Source of the DNA: Lentzea californiensis
GTDB lineage: Bacteria; Actinomycetota; Actinomycetes; Mycobacteriales; Pseudonocardiaceae
Assembly: GCF_024648825.1 (NCBI RefSeq)
Contig: NZ_JANBBE010000019.1
Span: 1 to 64,000, forward strand
Length of the DNA: 64,000 bases
Direction: 5' to 3'
Made by a program: the position numbers and the translations under genes
Notes under the pieces: generated by a model
What the model was told of the DNA's origin: nothing
Databases searched by the model: none
What the model saw: only the letters and a program-made list of their open reading frames with translations
Shown: positions 41,274-49,609 of the stretch, one piece after another
Position numbering within the stretch: position 1 is the stretch's first letter
Layout of the letters: every line of letters starts with the position of its first letter

Positions 41274-41930
41274 TCACGTCCGCGTCCTGATCGGCATGTC
41301 CCTCGCGATCGCCCAGGTGCCGGCCAGCGCGGCCACGAACGACACCGCGAGCAGCACGTGCCACTCCGGTCCGTGCACGTCCGGGATCCCGTCGATGAAC
41401 GGCAGGTTGCCCGACCCCGGAACCTGCACGCGTGTCACGACCACGAGCGCCAGTGCGACCGGCAGCACGAAGGTCCCGCCCGCGCCGAACCTGTCGAACG
41501 CCGCCGCGCAGAGCATGCCCACGGCGATCCAGACGAGGTACATCAGCAGGTACGTGAGCTGGGTGCTGTGCTCGTCCGCACGCCAGTCCATCAGCGAGTA
41601 GATCCCGCCCTCGGCGAGGAACCCGAGCCATTCGACCGCCGTCATGACGAGTGCCAGCACGACGGAGAACCCGGACGCGGCGACGAGGAACTCGCGCCGC
41701 GTCCGGCCGTGCGCGACAGCGATCGGCAGCATGGTGTGGATCGCGTAGACGCCCATGAACAACAGGAACCAGGGCCCGATCTGGGACGCGACGACGTTCC
41801 ACGCGCTGATCTCGACGTCCCGGAAGACCGAGACGACGAACGTCAGGGCCACGACGAACGCGAACGCGCCGCCGGCGACCATCGCGGAGAAAGTGGTGAG
41901 GGACGCGGTCAGGAGGCGGAAGGTCTTCAC
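41274..41930 (-). CDS. ABC-2-like membrane protein (six helices)
   Basis: This 218-residue protein starts at GTG 41930 with GGAGG upstream. Six hydrophobic helices are visible (for example AFAFVVALTFVVSVF, PWFLLFMGVYAIHTMLPIA, FSVVLALVMTAVEWLGFLA, YLLMYLVWIAVGMLCAA, FVLPVALALVVVT and VLLAVSFVAALAGTWAIA). It is coupled by a GTGA overlap to the ATPase gene and is therefore its permease partner. The cargo is unknown. Confidence 0.8.
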   Translation of the reverse strand: MKTFRLLTASLTTFSAMVAGGAFAFVVALTFVVSVFRDVEISAWNVVASQIGPWFLLFMGVYAIHTMLPIAVAHGRTRREFLVAASGFSVVLALVMTAVEWLGFLAEGGIYSLMDWRADEHSTQLTYLLMYLVWIAVGMLCAAAFDRFGAGGTFVLPVALALVVVTRVQVPGSGNLPFIDGIPDVHGPEWHVLLAVSFVAALAGTWAIARDMPIRTRT

Positions 41931-42802
41931 CGCTTGCCTCCGACCGTGTCGGTGAGGTGGACGAACAGGTCCTGCAACGCGATCGGGCCGAGCTCGAGGC
42001 CGAGCCGGCGGGCGCGAACCAGCTGCTCGTCGTCCAGAGTGCCGTAGACCATCGCGGCCTTCGTGCGCCCCAGCGACTTCTCGCTGAGCACGGTGAGTCC
42101 GAGGGTGAAGTCGTCGACGTCGGAGGCGTTCCCCGTGACCTCGGTGCCGCGCGAGCGCAGCACGTCGGCCTCCTCCTGCAACACCAGCCGGCCGCCGTCG
42201 ATGATCAGCACCTCCTCCAGCAACGAGGCGAGCTCCTCGATGAGGTGCGTGGAGATGATGATCGTGCGCGGGTTCTCCATGAAGTCGTGGAGCAGCGCGT
42301 CGTAGAACGCGTATCGGGTCGGTGTGTCCATGCCGAGGTGCGACTCGTCGAGCATCGTCAGCGGCGAACGGCTGGCGAGTCCGATGACCACGCCGAGTGC
42401 CGAGCGCTGACCGAGCGACAGTTCGCCGACCTTGGTCTTCAGGCCGATCTTGAACAGCTCCGCGAGCTCCAGCGCGTAGTCGTTGTCCCACGTGTCGCGC
42501 CACGCGGCGCCGTACGCCAGGACGTGCGAGACCTTGTCGCCCTTGTCCGCGGCGTCGGCGGTGTGCCGTACCAGGCACACCTGTCGCGTCGCGGCGGCGT
42601 TCTCGAAGACCGGCAGGCCGTCCAGCTGAACGGATCCTGAAGGCCTGCGGTACCCCGCCAGTGCCGACATCAGGCTGGTCTTGCCGGAGCCGTTGCGACC
42701 CAGCAACCCGTAGATCTTGTTGCCGGACAAGGAGAAGCTCATGTCGTCAATGGCCGTCACGTCGCCATAGCGCACCGTTAAGCCCTGCACGTCGACCCGC
42801 AT
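41927..42802 (-). CDS. ABC transporter ATPase
   Basis: This ATPase has about 291 residues. Walker A is LLGRNGSGKTSLMSALAG, the signature region is degenerate (LSLGQRSALGVVIGLA), Walker B TMLDESHLGMD and the H-loop STHLIEE. The Walker B Asp-Glu is followed by Ser-His-Leu rather than Pro-Thr. ATG 42802 overlaps the GntR stop (TGATG), and GTG 42805 is an alternative. The arrangement YtrA-type GntR, ATPase, permease matches Ytr-like exporters that answer envelope stress or antibiotics. Confidence 0.88.
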   Translation of the reverse strand: MRVDVQGLTVRYGDVTAIDDMSFSLSGNKIYGLLGRNGSGKTSLMSALAGYRRPSGSVQLDGLPVFENAAATRQVCLVRHTADAADKGDKVSHVLAYGAAWRDTWDNDYALELAELFKIGLKTKVGELSLGQRSALGVVIGLASRSPLTMLDESHLGMDTPTRYAFYDALLHDFMENPRTIIISTHLIEELASLLEEVLIIDGGRLVLQEEADVLRSRGTEVTGNASDVDDFTLGLTVLSEKSLGRTKAAMVYGTLDDEQLVRARRLGLELGPIALQDLFVHLTDTVGGKR

Positions 42803-43170
42803 CACACGCCCCCGTTGTTCTCGTGCTGTTCGATCCGGCGGATGACGTCGGCGAGCGGAATGCCGATGGCGAGCGCCTCCGCCACCATCGGGTCCACGAC
42901 CTCGCCGAAGAAGGTCTCCCGCCCCTGTGCCCGCAGCATGTCGCGAGCCTGAGCGCTCACGAACATCCCGATCCCCCTCTTCTTGTAGAGCACCTGTTCG
43001 TCCACGAGCTGCTGAAAGGCCTTCGCCGCCGTGGCCGGGTTGATCCGGTAGTAGGAGGCGTACTGGTTGGTCGACATGACCTGCTCGTCCGCCTTCAACG
43101 CCCCGCTGACCACGTCCGCCTTGATCCGGTCGGCGATCTGCCGGTAGATCGGGCTCCGGTCGTCGAACAT
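42802..43170 (-). CDS. GntR-family regulator, YtrA type
   Basis: This 122-residue regulator has the GntR winged HTH at residues 8-75 (IYRQIADRIKADVVSGALKA, MSTNQYASYYRINPATAAKA, YKKRGIGMFVS) and a short helical tail that dimerises but has no ligand domain, as in YtrA. It is the first gene of the operon with the ABC pair. A 24-bp inverted repeat (43183-43206) just before its start is the probable autoregulatory site. Confidence 0.9.
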   Translation of the reverse strand: MFDDRSPIYRQIADRIKADVVSGALKADEQVMSTNQYASYYRINPATAAKAFQQLVDEQVLYKKRGIGMFVSAQARDMLRAQGRETFFGEVVDPMVAEALAIGIPLADVIRRIEQHENNGGV

Positions 43171-43182
43171 CGCTACTTCCTT

Positions 43183-43206
43183 GGTTCGTTACTCATGTAA
43201 TGAACC
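43183..43206. promoter_or_regulatory. Operator of the YtrA-type regulator
   Basis: GGTTCGTTAC (43183-43192), TCAT, then GTAATGAACC (43197-43206): the arms match at 9 of 10 positions. The site lies 12 bp before the GntR start and 29 bp before the divergent DMT transporter start, so it may control both. Confidence 0.7.
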
Positions 43207-43234
43207 ATAGCAGTGACGGCGTAGCATTGGCCAC

Positions 43235-44053
43235 GTGGTCGGGGTCGCGATTCTGTGCGCGGTGCTCGCGGCCGGGTGCAGCGCACTCGGCGCGATGTGG
43301 CAGCACGCCGGTGTCCGCGAGACAGGCGACCTGAAGCTGACTTCCGCACTCCAGCTCGTGCGGTCCCGCCGCTGGGTCCACGGGTTCCTGGTGCTCCTCG
43401 CGTGCGCGGTCCTGCAGGTCGTCGCGCTGTCACTGGCCCCGGTCTCGGTCGTGGCCCCGCTGAACGCGCTGGCCATCCCGATCATCGCGGTGTGCCGCGC
43501 GCGACGGCCGTCCGGCCTGCTCGCCGTGGCGGTGCTCGTCGCGACGGCGGGCATCGTCGTGTTCGTGTCCATCACGGCGGGCGAGGCGGTACCGACCCAG
43601 GTGTCGCCGAAGGTAGCGCTGCAAGCCGGTCAGCTCGTCGTCGCGGGCGTGCTGGTGTGCGTCGTGGCCGCCACCTTCACCGTGGGCGCCGTACGCGCCC
43701 TGGCGCTCTCCGTGGGCGCCGGCATCGCGTACGGACTGGTCGCCGTGCTGGTCAGGGACGTCACGACCGGCCTTCCCGTGGTCGAGTGGGTCTCACTCGG
43801 CGGGCTGGCCGTCGCCTTCCTGACCGGGGCGTGGTTCATCCAGCTCGGGTACGCCGCCGGGCCGCCGGACCTCGTCGTGGCCGGGCAGACCGTCGTGAAC
43901 CCGATCGTCGCGGCGTGGATCGGCATCAAACTGCTCGGCGAGGGCACGGGCATGAGCGGGCTGTCGCAGGCAGGCCTGGTGATCAGCGCCGTGGCCGCGG
44001 TGTCCGGCACCGTGGTGCTGGCGTACTACCACCGTGTCAGAGTCACAGCATGA
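43235..44053 (+). CDS. DMT-superfamily transporter
   Basis: This 272-residue protein has about nine hydrophobic helices, beginning MVGVAILCAVLAAGCSALGA, with RWVHGFLVLLACAVLQVVAL and VSVVAPLNALAIPIIAVCRA, the order of drug/metabolite or NIPA-like Mg transport proteins. GTG 43235 has no clear ribosome site. It ends with a four-base overlap on the SDR gene. Substrate unknown. Confidence 0.82.
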   Translation: MVGVAILCAVLAAGCSALGAMWQHAGVRETGDLKLTSALQLVRSRRWVHGFLVLLACAVLQVVALSLAPVSVVAPLNALAIPIIAVCRARRPSGLLAVAVLVATAGIVVFVSITAGEAVPTQVSPKVALQAGQLVVAGVLVCVVAATFTVGAVRALALSVGAGIAYGLVAVLVRDVTTGLPVVEWVSLGGLAVAFLTGAWFIQLGYAAGPPDLVVAGQTVVNPIVAAWIGIKLLGEGTGMSGLSQAGLVISAVAAVSGTVVLAYYHRVRVTA

Positions 44054-44745
44054 ACCCCGAGAAGGAGTTCAACACCGTCGTCACGGGTGGCAGCGGTTCG
44101 CTGGGCAAGCACGTCGTCGCCGCGTTGCCGGGCGCACGGTCGGTTTCGCGTTCGAGCGGCACGGATCTGGTGCGCGGCACAAGCTTGGGCGCTCTCAGGG
44201 CGGACGTGGTCGTGCACTGCGCGACGTCGTTCCGGCACGAGGTGCGGATGGTTCGGACCGTACTGGCCTCGAAGCCCGCGCACCTGGTCTACATCTCGAT
44301 CGTCGGCTGCCACGAGGTGCCGCTCCCCTACTACAAGCAGAAGCTCGCCGCCGAGCGGGTGATCATCGATTCCGGTGTGCCGCACACGATCCTGCGGGCC
44401 ACGCAGTTCCACTCGTTGCTGCGCACCATGTTCGACGGCGCGTCGAAGCTGCCGTTGATGCTCGTGCCGGGGTTCCGGTTCCAGCCGGTCGACGAGGCCG
44501 AGGTGGGCCTGGAACTCGCGGCGCTGGCCCAGGCTCCGCCGGCGGGCAAGGCACCCGAGATGGGCGGGCCGGAGATCCGCGAAGCCGTCGACTTCGCCCA
44601 GGCATACCTGGCCGCGACGGGGAAGAAGCGCACGCTCGTGCCGTTGAAGGTGCCCGGGGCGACCTACCGCGCCTACCGCGCGGGCGGGAACCTGACTCCC
44701 GGCCGCGCGGTAGGGGTGCGAACGTTCGAGGACTACCTCATGTGA
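44050..44745 (+). CDS. NAD(P)-binding SDR-like protein
   Basis: This 231-residue Rossmann-fold protein has the nucleotide motif NTVVTGGSGSLGKHVVAAL and the strand/loop DVVVHCATS, then VYISIVGCHEVPLPYYKQKL in which Tyr-Tyr-x-x-Lys may stand for the SDR YxxxK. It resembles NmrA/atypical epimerase-like proteins that hold NAD(P) and act as isomerases, reductases or redox sensors. The gene overlaps the DMT transporter stop by ATGA. No substrate is suggested by context. Confidence 0.82.
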   Translation: MNPEKEFNTVVTGGSGSLGKHVVAALPGARSVSRSSGTDLVRGTSLGALRADVVVHCATSFRHEVRMVRTVLASKPAHLVYISIVGCHEVPLPYYKQKLAAERVIIDSGVPHTILRATQFHSLLRTMFDGASKLPLMLVPGFRFQPVDEAEVGLELAALAQAPPAGKAPEMGGPEIREAVDFAQAYLAATGKKRTLVPLKVPGATYRAYRAGGNLTPGRAVGVRTFEDYLM

Positions 44746-44808
44746 GTTCGCGTCGGTCGTCCGACCGGCTTCCCGGCGAACTCACCGCCGTCTGCGAAGC
44801 AGCGGCGA

Positions 44809-45006
44809 TCAAACACGGATCGACAGCGGGCGCAGGTCCGTCCAGTTCTCCTCGACGTAGGCCAGGCAGGCCTCGCGGCTCTCCTCACCGAAGACCTTGG
44901 TCCACCCGGCGGGCACCTCCGCGAACACCGGCCACAGCGAGTGCTGCTGCTCTTCGTTGACCAGCACGAAGAAACGGCCCTGCGGGTCCTCGAACGGGTT
45001 GGTCAT
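44809..45006 (-). CDS. MbtH-like protein
   Basis: This 65-residue protein matches the MbtH family: [24 protein letters not shown], then [10 protein letters not shown] and [16 protein letters not shown], with the three invariant Trp residues of the family. MbtH proteins bind and activate the adenylation domains of nonribosomal peptide synthetases. It follows the N-hydroxylase gene by 21 bp in one transcription unit. No NRPS is within the window, so its partner lies elsewhere in the genome. Confidence 0.93.
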   Translation of the reverse strand: MTNPFEDPQGRFFVLVNEEQQHSLWPVFAEVPAGWTKVFGEESREACLAYVEENWTDLRPLSIRV

Positions 45007-45027
45007 GACGGGTCCTTCCTGACGGAA

Positions 45028-46278
45028 CTACTTGACTGCGTGGAGCTTGGGTTCGGTGTGGTGCTGCTGCACCCGTCGCAGCACCGAGTCGAGGATCTCG
45101 CCGACGCGCACGGCCGTGTTCGACAGCAGCGACGACGTGATGCCGTGCGTGTGTTCGGTGCCGCCCTGCAGGTAGATGCCGCCGCGCAGGCCGTCGTCCG
45201 TGACGACGCGGTAGTCGCGGGTCACCTTCAGGCGGCCGAGCTCGTCGCGTTCGCAGTGGACGGCGAGGTCGCCGAGCAGCCTGACCGGGTTCGCGGGGCG
45301 GTAGCCCGTCGCGTAGACGATCACGTCGGCGTCGATCGGCAGCTGGCCGCCGTCGGCGAGCGACTCGACCACGCACTTGCCGTCGGCCGTCACGTCGGTG
45401 AGCCTGGAGGTGTTGTGCAGCAACAACCTCTGCCTGCCGACGACCTTCTCGCGGTACACCCGCCGGTACAGCTCCTCGATCAGGTCGCCGTCGACCACGC
45501 CGTAGTTCGTGTTGGCGTGGTAGCCCATGAGCCTGCGCTTGACCTCCTCCGGCGCGGCGTAGAAGTCGTCCACGGCGGCGGGGTCGAAGATCCGGTTCGC
45601 GAACGAGCTGTCGTCGGCGGGGCTGTAGCCGTAGCGCGCGAAGACGCCGTGCACCTCGGCCTGCGGGAACCGGTCGTGGAAGAAGGCGACGGCCTCGGCG
45701 GCGCTCTGCCCGGCGCCGACCACGACGACCTGGCGCGGGTCCTTGAGCGTGTCGACGCGGGTCAGCAGGTCCTTGTTGTGCCAGATCCGGTCGCTCGTCT
45801 CGATGCCGTCCGGCAGGTTGGCCTCGAGGCCGGTCGCCAGCACCAGGTTGCGCGTCCTGACCTGCTGCCCGTCGGCGGTGAACTCGAAGCCGTCGTCGGC
45901 CGCACGGACCTGGGAGACCTCAGAGCCGTACGACACGTGGTGCCCGACCCGTTCGGCGGCCCACTCGAAGTAGTCGTGGAACTCCTTGCGCAGCGGGAAG
46001 AGGTTCTTGTGGTTGACGAAGTCGATCAACCGGCCGCGGTCGCGCAGGTAGCACAGGAAGCTGAACCCGCTGGTGGGGTTGCGCAGCGTGACAAGGTCCT
46101 TGAGGAACGACACCTGCATCGTGGCGTCTTCCAGCAACATCCCCCGGTGCCAGCCGAAGCGCGGCTGCCTCTCGAAGAAGCGAGCCCTGACGGGCAGCTC
46201 GTGTTCCTCCACGGCGATCGCGAGAGCGAGGTTGGACGGCCCGAAGCCTATTCCGGCCAGGTCTAAAACCGGTTCCAT
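45028..46278 (-). CDS. L-lysine/L-ornithine N-monooxygenase
   Basis: This flavoprotein has about 416 residues from ATG 46278. It contains the FAD site DLAGIGFGPSNLALAIAVEE, the substrate/NADPH block TMQVSFLKDLVTLRNPTSGF, the second nucleotide motif VVVVGAGQSAAEAVAFFHD, and the late FATGY-type motif IVYATGYRPANPV. The family hydroxylates the side-chain amine of ornithine or lysine for hydroxamate siderophores. It forms a unit with MbtH, and an iron-box-like palindrome lies 50 bp upstream. A longer frame begins at 46302, but the family start and the iron box favour 46278. Confidence 0.92.
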   Translation of the reverse strand: MEPVLDLAGIGFGPSNLALAIAVEEHELPVRARFFERQPRFGWHRGMLLEDATMQVSFLKDLVTLRNPTSGFSFLCYLRDRGRLIDFVNHKNLFPLRKEFHDYFEWAAERVGHHVSYGSEVSQVRAADDGFEFTADGQQVRTRNLVLATGLEANLPDGIETSDRIWHNKDLLTRVDTLKDPRQVVVVGAGQSAAEAVAFFHDRFPQAEVHGVFARYGYSPADDSSFANRIFDPAAVDDFYAAPEEVKRRLMGYHANTNYGVVDGDLIEELYRRVYREKVVGRQRLLLHNTSRLTDVTADGKCVVESLADGGQLPIDADVIVYATGYRPANPVRLLGDLAVHCERDELGRLKVTRDYRVVTDDGLRGGIYLQGGTEHTHGITSSLLSNTAVRVGEILDSVLRRVQQHHTEPKLHAVK

Positions 46279-46328
46279 CGCGATCCTCTCCTGGCACTCC
46301 ACGGTGGCGTAAAGTAACCCTAACTTAA

Positions 46329-46344
46329 CTAAGGTATGCCTTAG
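46329..46344. promoter_or_regulatory. Candidate iron box (DtxR/IdeR-like)
   Basis: CTAAGGTATGCCTTAG is a 6-4-6 palindrome 51 bp upstream of the N-hydroxylase start. TTA...CCTTA ends placed 19 bp apart (46325-46343) follow the DtxR/IdeR consensus loosely. The AT-rich flank CCCTAACTTAA may hold the promoter. The match is not full, so the call is by context and shape. Confidence 0.6.
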
Positions 46345-46435
46345 CTAGTGCTTTCGGGCGTGATCTACGCCGCTGGCCGGGAGAACGCTCGTGCACGAGT
46401 ACGGCTCCACCGGGATCCGAGCCGTGAAAATGGAA

Positions 46436-46484
46436 CCGGCCCGGCCGCCGTGGGGGCGCAGAGATTCCACGACGGCCGGGCCGG
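46436..46484 (-). terminator. Terminator of the GH1/ABC operon
   Basis: CCGGCCCGGCCG (46436-46447) pairs perfectly with CGGCCGGGCCGG (46473-46484), extended by CCGT/ACGA-type pairs. The hairpin begins 20 bp past the GH1 stop on the minus strand. Confidence 0.65.
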
Positions 46485-46503
46485 AGACTGGGCGGACCAG
46501 GCG

Positions 46504-47838
46504 TTATGCCTCGGACCGGGTGATCAGGTCGCGGAACCACCGCGCGCTCTGCTTCAGGGTCCGCTCCTGCGTCTCGTAGTCGACGCGGACGATGCCGAAG
46601 CGCTTGCCGTAGCCGTAGCCCCACTCGAAGTTGTCCATCAGCGACCACGCGAGGTAGCCGCGCACGTCCGCGCCGGCCCGCACGGCGGCGGCCACGGCCT
46701 CGACGTGCGACTTCAGGTACTCGACCCGGTCGGTGTCGGCCACGTGGCCGTCCACGACGTCGAGGTCGTCGAAGGCCGCGCCGTTCTCGGTGATCACCAT
46801 CGGCACGCCGTAGTCCTGGTGCAGGCGGACCAGCAGCGAGGTGAAGCCCTCCGGCACGATCTCCCAGCCCATCGCCGTGACCGGACGGCCCTGCGGCACC
46901 ACCTCGGACACGGCCAGGTCGCCGGTCGCCCTGTGGACGTGCGAGGTGTAGTAGTTGACGCCGAAGACGTCCAGCGGCGTCGAGATGACCTCCAGGTCGC
47001 CGGGGCGGACCGGGATCTCGGCACCGCGCGCGGCGATGTCGGCCAGCACGTCCTCCGGATACCGCCCGTGCACCAGCGGGTCCAGGTGGATCCGGGTGCC
47101 CAGGCCGTCAGCGCGCCGGGCAGCGTCCACGTCCCTCGGGTCGTCGGACGCCGGGCTGTGGGTGCCCATGTTCAGCGTGATGCCCAACGACGCCACGCCG
47201 CGCGTCCGGAGTTCCCGCGCGGCCAGGCCGTGCGCCAGCAGCAGGTGGTGGGTGGCGCGCATGGCCTCGGCGAAGTTCGTGCGGCCCGGCGCGTGCCTGC
47301 CGACGTCGTAGCCGAGCATCGCCGAGCACCAGGGCTCGTTCAGCGTCGTCCACGTCGGCACGCGGTCGCCCAGCGCGTCGTGCACCAGGCCCGCGAACTC
47401 GGCGAAGCGGTAGGCGGTGTCGCGGTGCGGCCAGCCGCCCGCGTCCTCCAGTTCCTGCGGCAGGTCCCAGTGGTAGAGCGTCAGCCACGGGTCGACGCCC
47501 TTGTCCAGCAGCTCGTCGACGAGCCGGGAGTAGAAGTCGATGCCCTTCGGGTTCACCGGGCCGCGGCCGCCGGGCTGGATGCGCGGCCACGACACGGAGA
47601 AGCGGTACTTGTCGACGCCCAGACGCGCGATCATCTCCACGTCGGACGGCATGCGGTGGTAGTGATCGCAGGCCACGTCGCCGGTCTCACCGTTCTCGAC
47701 GGCACCGGGGCGACGGGAGAACGTGTCCCAAATGGACAGTGTTCTGCCGTCCTCGTCGTACGCGCCCTCGATCTGGTACGCCGAGGTCGCCACGCCCCAG
47801 AAAAAATCAGCCGGCAGACCCGCGATCACGTCAGACAC
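46504..47838 (-). CDS. GH1 beta-glucosidase
   Basis: This 444-residue enzyme starts at GTG 47838, eight bases inside the end of the ABC ATPase gene. GH1 hallmarks are present: DFFWGVATSAYQIEGAYDED at the N-terminus, TTLNEPWCSAM with the acid/base Glu and VITENGAAFDD with the nucleophile Glu, then VRGYLAWSLMDNFEWGYGY. There is no signal peptide, so it acts in the cytoplasm on sugars taken up by the importer encoded before it. Beta-glucosides such as cellobiose or laminaribiose are the probable substrates. Confidence 0.94.
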   Translation of the reverse strand: MSDVIAGLPADFFWGVATSAYQIEGAYDEDGRTLSIWDTFSRRPGAVENGETGDVACDHYHRMPSDVEMIARLGVDKYRFSVSWPRIQPGGRGPVNPKGIDFYSRLVDELLDKGVDPWLTLYHWDLPQELEDAGGWPHRDTAYRFAEFAGLVHDALGDRVPTWTTLNEPWCSAMLGYDVGRHAPGRTNFAEAMRATHHLLLAHGLAARELRTRGVASLGITLNMGTHSPASDDPRDVDAARRADGLGTRIHLDPLVHGRYPEDVLADIAARGAEIPVRPGDLEVISTPLDVFGVNYYTSHVHRATGDLAVSEVVPQGRPVTAMGWEIVPEGFTSLLVRLHQDYGVPMVITENGAAFDDLDVVDGHVADTDRVEYLKSHVEAVAAAVRAGADVRGYLAWSLMDNFEWGYGYGKRFGIVRVDYETQERTLKQSARWFRDLITRSEA

Positions 47839-48787
47839 GCACGTCCTCCAACCAGCACGCCACGCGGCGGCTCTCCTCGACGGACTCCAGCGACGGCATC
47901 CGCTCGCCGCACACGTCCATCGCGGTCGGGCACCGCGGGTGGAACGGGCAGCCCGGCGGCATCGAGCGCAGGTCCGGGGGTGAGCCCGGAATGCCCTTCA
48001 GCTCACGGCGCGGTCCGCGCAAGGCCGGGAACGAGCCCAGCAGGCCCTGGCTGTACGGGTGCTTGGCGGCGCGGTAGATCTCGCTCGCCGGCGCCTCCTC
48101 GACCACGCGCCCGCCGTACATGATCGCGATGCGGTCGGAGAACTCGACCAGCAGCGAGATGTCGTGCGTGATGAAGACGACCGAGAAGCCGAGCGTCTCG
48201 CGCAGCCGCATCATCTGGCCGAGGATCTGCCGCTGCACCACCACGTCGAGCGCGGTGGTCGGCTCGTCCATGATGACGATCTCGGGTTCCAGCGCGAGCG
48301 CCATCGCGATCATCACGCGCTGCCGCATGCCGCCGGAGAGCTGGTGCGGGTACGACGACAGCCGGTCGGTCGGGATGCCGACGAGCGACAGCAGCTCGCG
48401 GCCGCGGGCCGACCGCTGCGGGCGTTTCATCTGCGGCCGGTGCGTGCGCAGCACGTCGTCGATCTGCGTGCCGACCGAGATCACCGGGTTCAGGGCGTTC
48501 ATCGCGCCCTGGAACACGATCGCGATCTCGTTCCAGCGCAGCACCTGCAACTGCTTGTCGGTCAGCGACAGCAGGTCCTGGCCCTTGAACAGCACCTGGC
48601 CGGACGGCACCTTGCCCGGTACCTGCAGCAGGCGGGTCGCGGCGTAGGCCAGAGTGGACTTGCCGCTGCCGCTCTCCCCCGCCAGACCGAGCACCTCGCC
48701 CGCGTTCAGCGTCAGCGAGACGTTGTGCACGGCCCTCAGGTTGCCGTAGTCGACCGAGAGATCGCGGATCTCCAGCACCGGGCTCAT
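47831..48787 (-). CDS. Peptide/oligosaccharide ABC importer ATPase 1 (DppD-like)
   Basis: This 318-residue ATPase starts at ATG 48787, overlapping the permease stop as ATGA. Walker A is [15 protein letters not shown], signature LSGGMRQRVMIAMA, Walker B VIMDEPTTALD and H-loop ITHDISL. The C-terminal oligopeptide-transporter domain ends with PPGCPFHPRCPTAMDVC, whose cysteines bind a 4Fe-4S cluster in DppD. It is paired with a second ATPase (50587-51492) and acts with the two permeases. Confidence 0.93.
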   Translation of the reverse strand: MSPVLEIRDLSVDYGNLRAVHNVSLTLNAGEVLGLAGESGSGKSTLAYAATRLLQVPGKVPSGQVLFKGQDLLSLTDKQLQVLRWNEIAIVFQGAMNALNPVISVGTQIDDVLRTHRPQMKRPQRSARGRELLSLVGIPTDRLSSYPHQLSGGMRQRVMIAMALALEPEIVIMDEPTTALDVVVQRQILGQMMRLRETLGFSVVFITHDISLLVEFSDRIAIMYGGRVVEEAPASEIYRAAKHPYSQGLLGSFPALRGPRRELKGIPGSPPDLRSMPPGCPFHPRCPTAMDVCGERMPSLESVEESRRVACWLEDVRV

Positions 48788-49602
48788 GCGCGCACCTTCC
48801 GCAGGCGGGGATTCGCGTACTCGTCGATCCCGAAGTTGATCAGAGCCAGCGCCGTGCCCAGCAACGCGATGCACAGGCCGGCGGGGACGAACCACCACCA
48901 CGCGCCCAGGCCGAGCGCCTGGTTGCTCTGCGCCCAGAACAGGATCGTGCCCCAGTTCCAGGTCGACAGCGAGATCACGCCGACGAACGACAGGGTGATC
49001 TGCAGCATGACCGCGAAGATCACCGTGCCGACGAAGCCGGACCCGATCACGGCCAGCAGGTTGGGCAGCACCTCGAACACGATGATGCGCCAGGTCCGTT
49101 CCCCGGACGCCCGCGCGGCCTCCACGAAGTCCCTGCGCCGCAACGACATCGTCTGCGCGCGCAGGATTCGCGCGCCCCACGCCCACGCGGTCAGGCTGAT
49201 CACCGCGGCGATCAGGACCGTGTCCGCCGAGGGCAGCATCGAGGCCACGATGATGATCAGCGGCAAGGCCGGGATCACCAGGAAGATGTTGGACAGCATG
49301 GACAACGCCTCGTCGGCCGCGCCGCCCAGGAACCCGGCGGTCACGCCGACCAGGATCGACAGGAAGGTCGCCAGCACACCGCAGACCAGCCCGACGACCA
49401 TCACTCCTCTGGTGCCCACGAGCACCTGGGAGAAGATGTCCTGCCCGGTCATGGTCGTGCCGAACCAGTGCGCGCCCGAGGGCGGCGACAGCAGGTCGTC
49501 GCTCATGGCGGACGGGTCGTACGGCGCGATCCACTCGCCGATCACGGCGAGCAGCGCGAAGAAGGCGAGGATGCCCAGGCCCAGTTTCGTCTTGAAGTTC
49601 AT
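48784..49602 (-). CDS. ABC importer permease (DppC-like)
   Basis: This 272-residue permease has six helices and the N-terminal DppC signature (LGLGILAFFALLAVIGEWIAPYD, HWFGTTMTGQDIFSQVLVGT). The EAA-like coupling segment is RDFVEAARASGERTWRIIVF. It is coupled to the ATPase gene (ATGA) and lies eight bases after the DppB-like gene. Confidence 0.93.
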   Translation of the reverse strand: MNFKTKLGLGILAFFALLAVIGEWIAPYDPSAMSDDLLSPPSGAHWFGTTMTGQDIFSQVLVGTRGVMVVGLVCGVLATFLSILVGVTAGFLGGAADEALSMLSNIFLVIPALPLIIIVASMLPSADTVLIAAVISLTAWAWGARILRAQTMSLRRRDFVEAARASGERTWRIIVFEVLPNLLAVIGSGFVGTVIFAVMLQITLSFVGVISLSTWNWGTILFWAQSNQALGLGAWWWFVPAGLCIALLGTALALINFGIDEYANPRLRKVRA

Positions 49603-49609
49603 CGGAGTA

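Noticed and set aside
44809-46278. A complete nonribosomal peptide cluster
   Set aside because: MbtH and an N-hydroxylase are present, but no adenylation, condensation or thioesterase domain is seen in the window.
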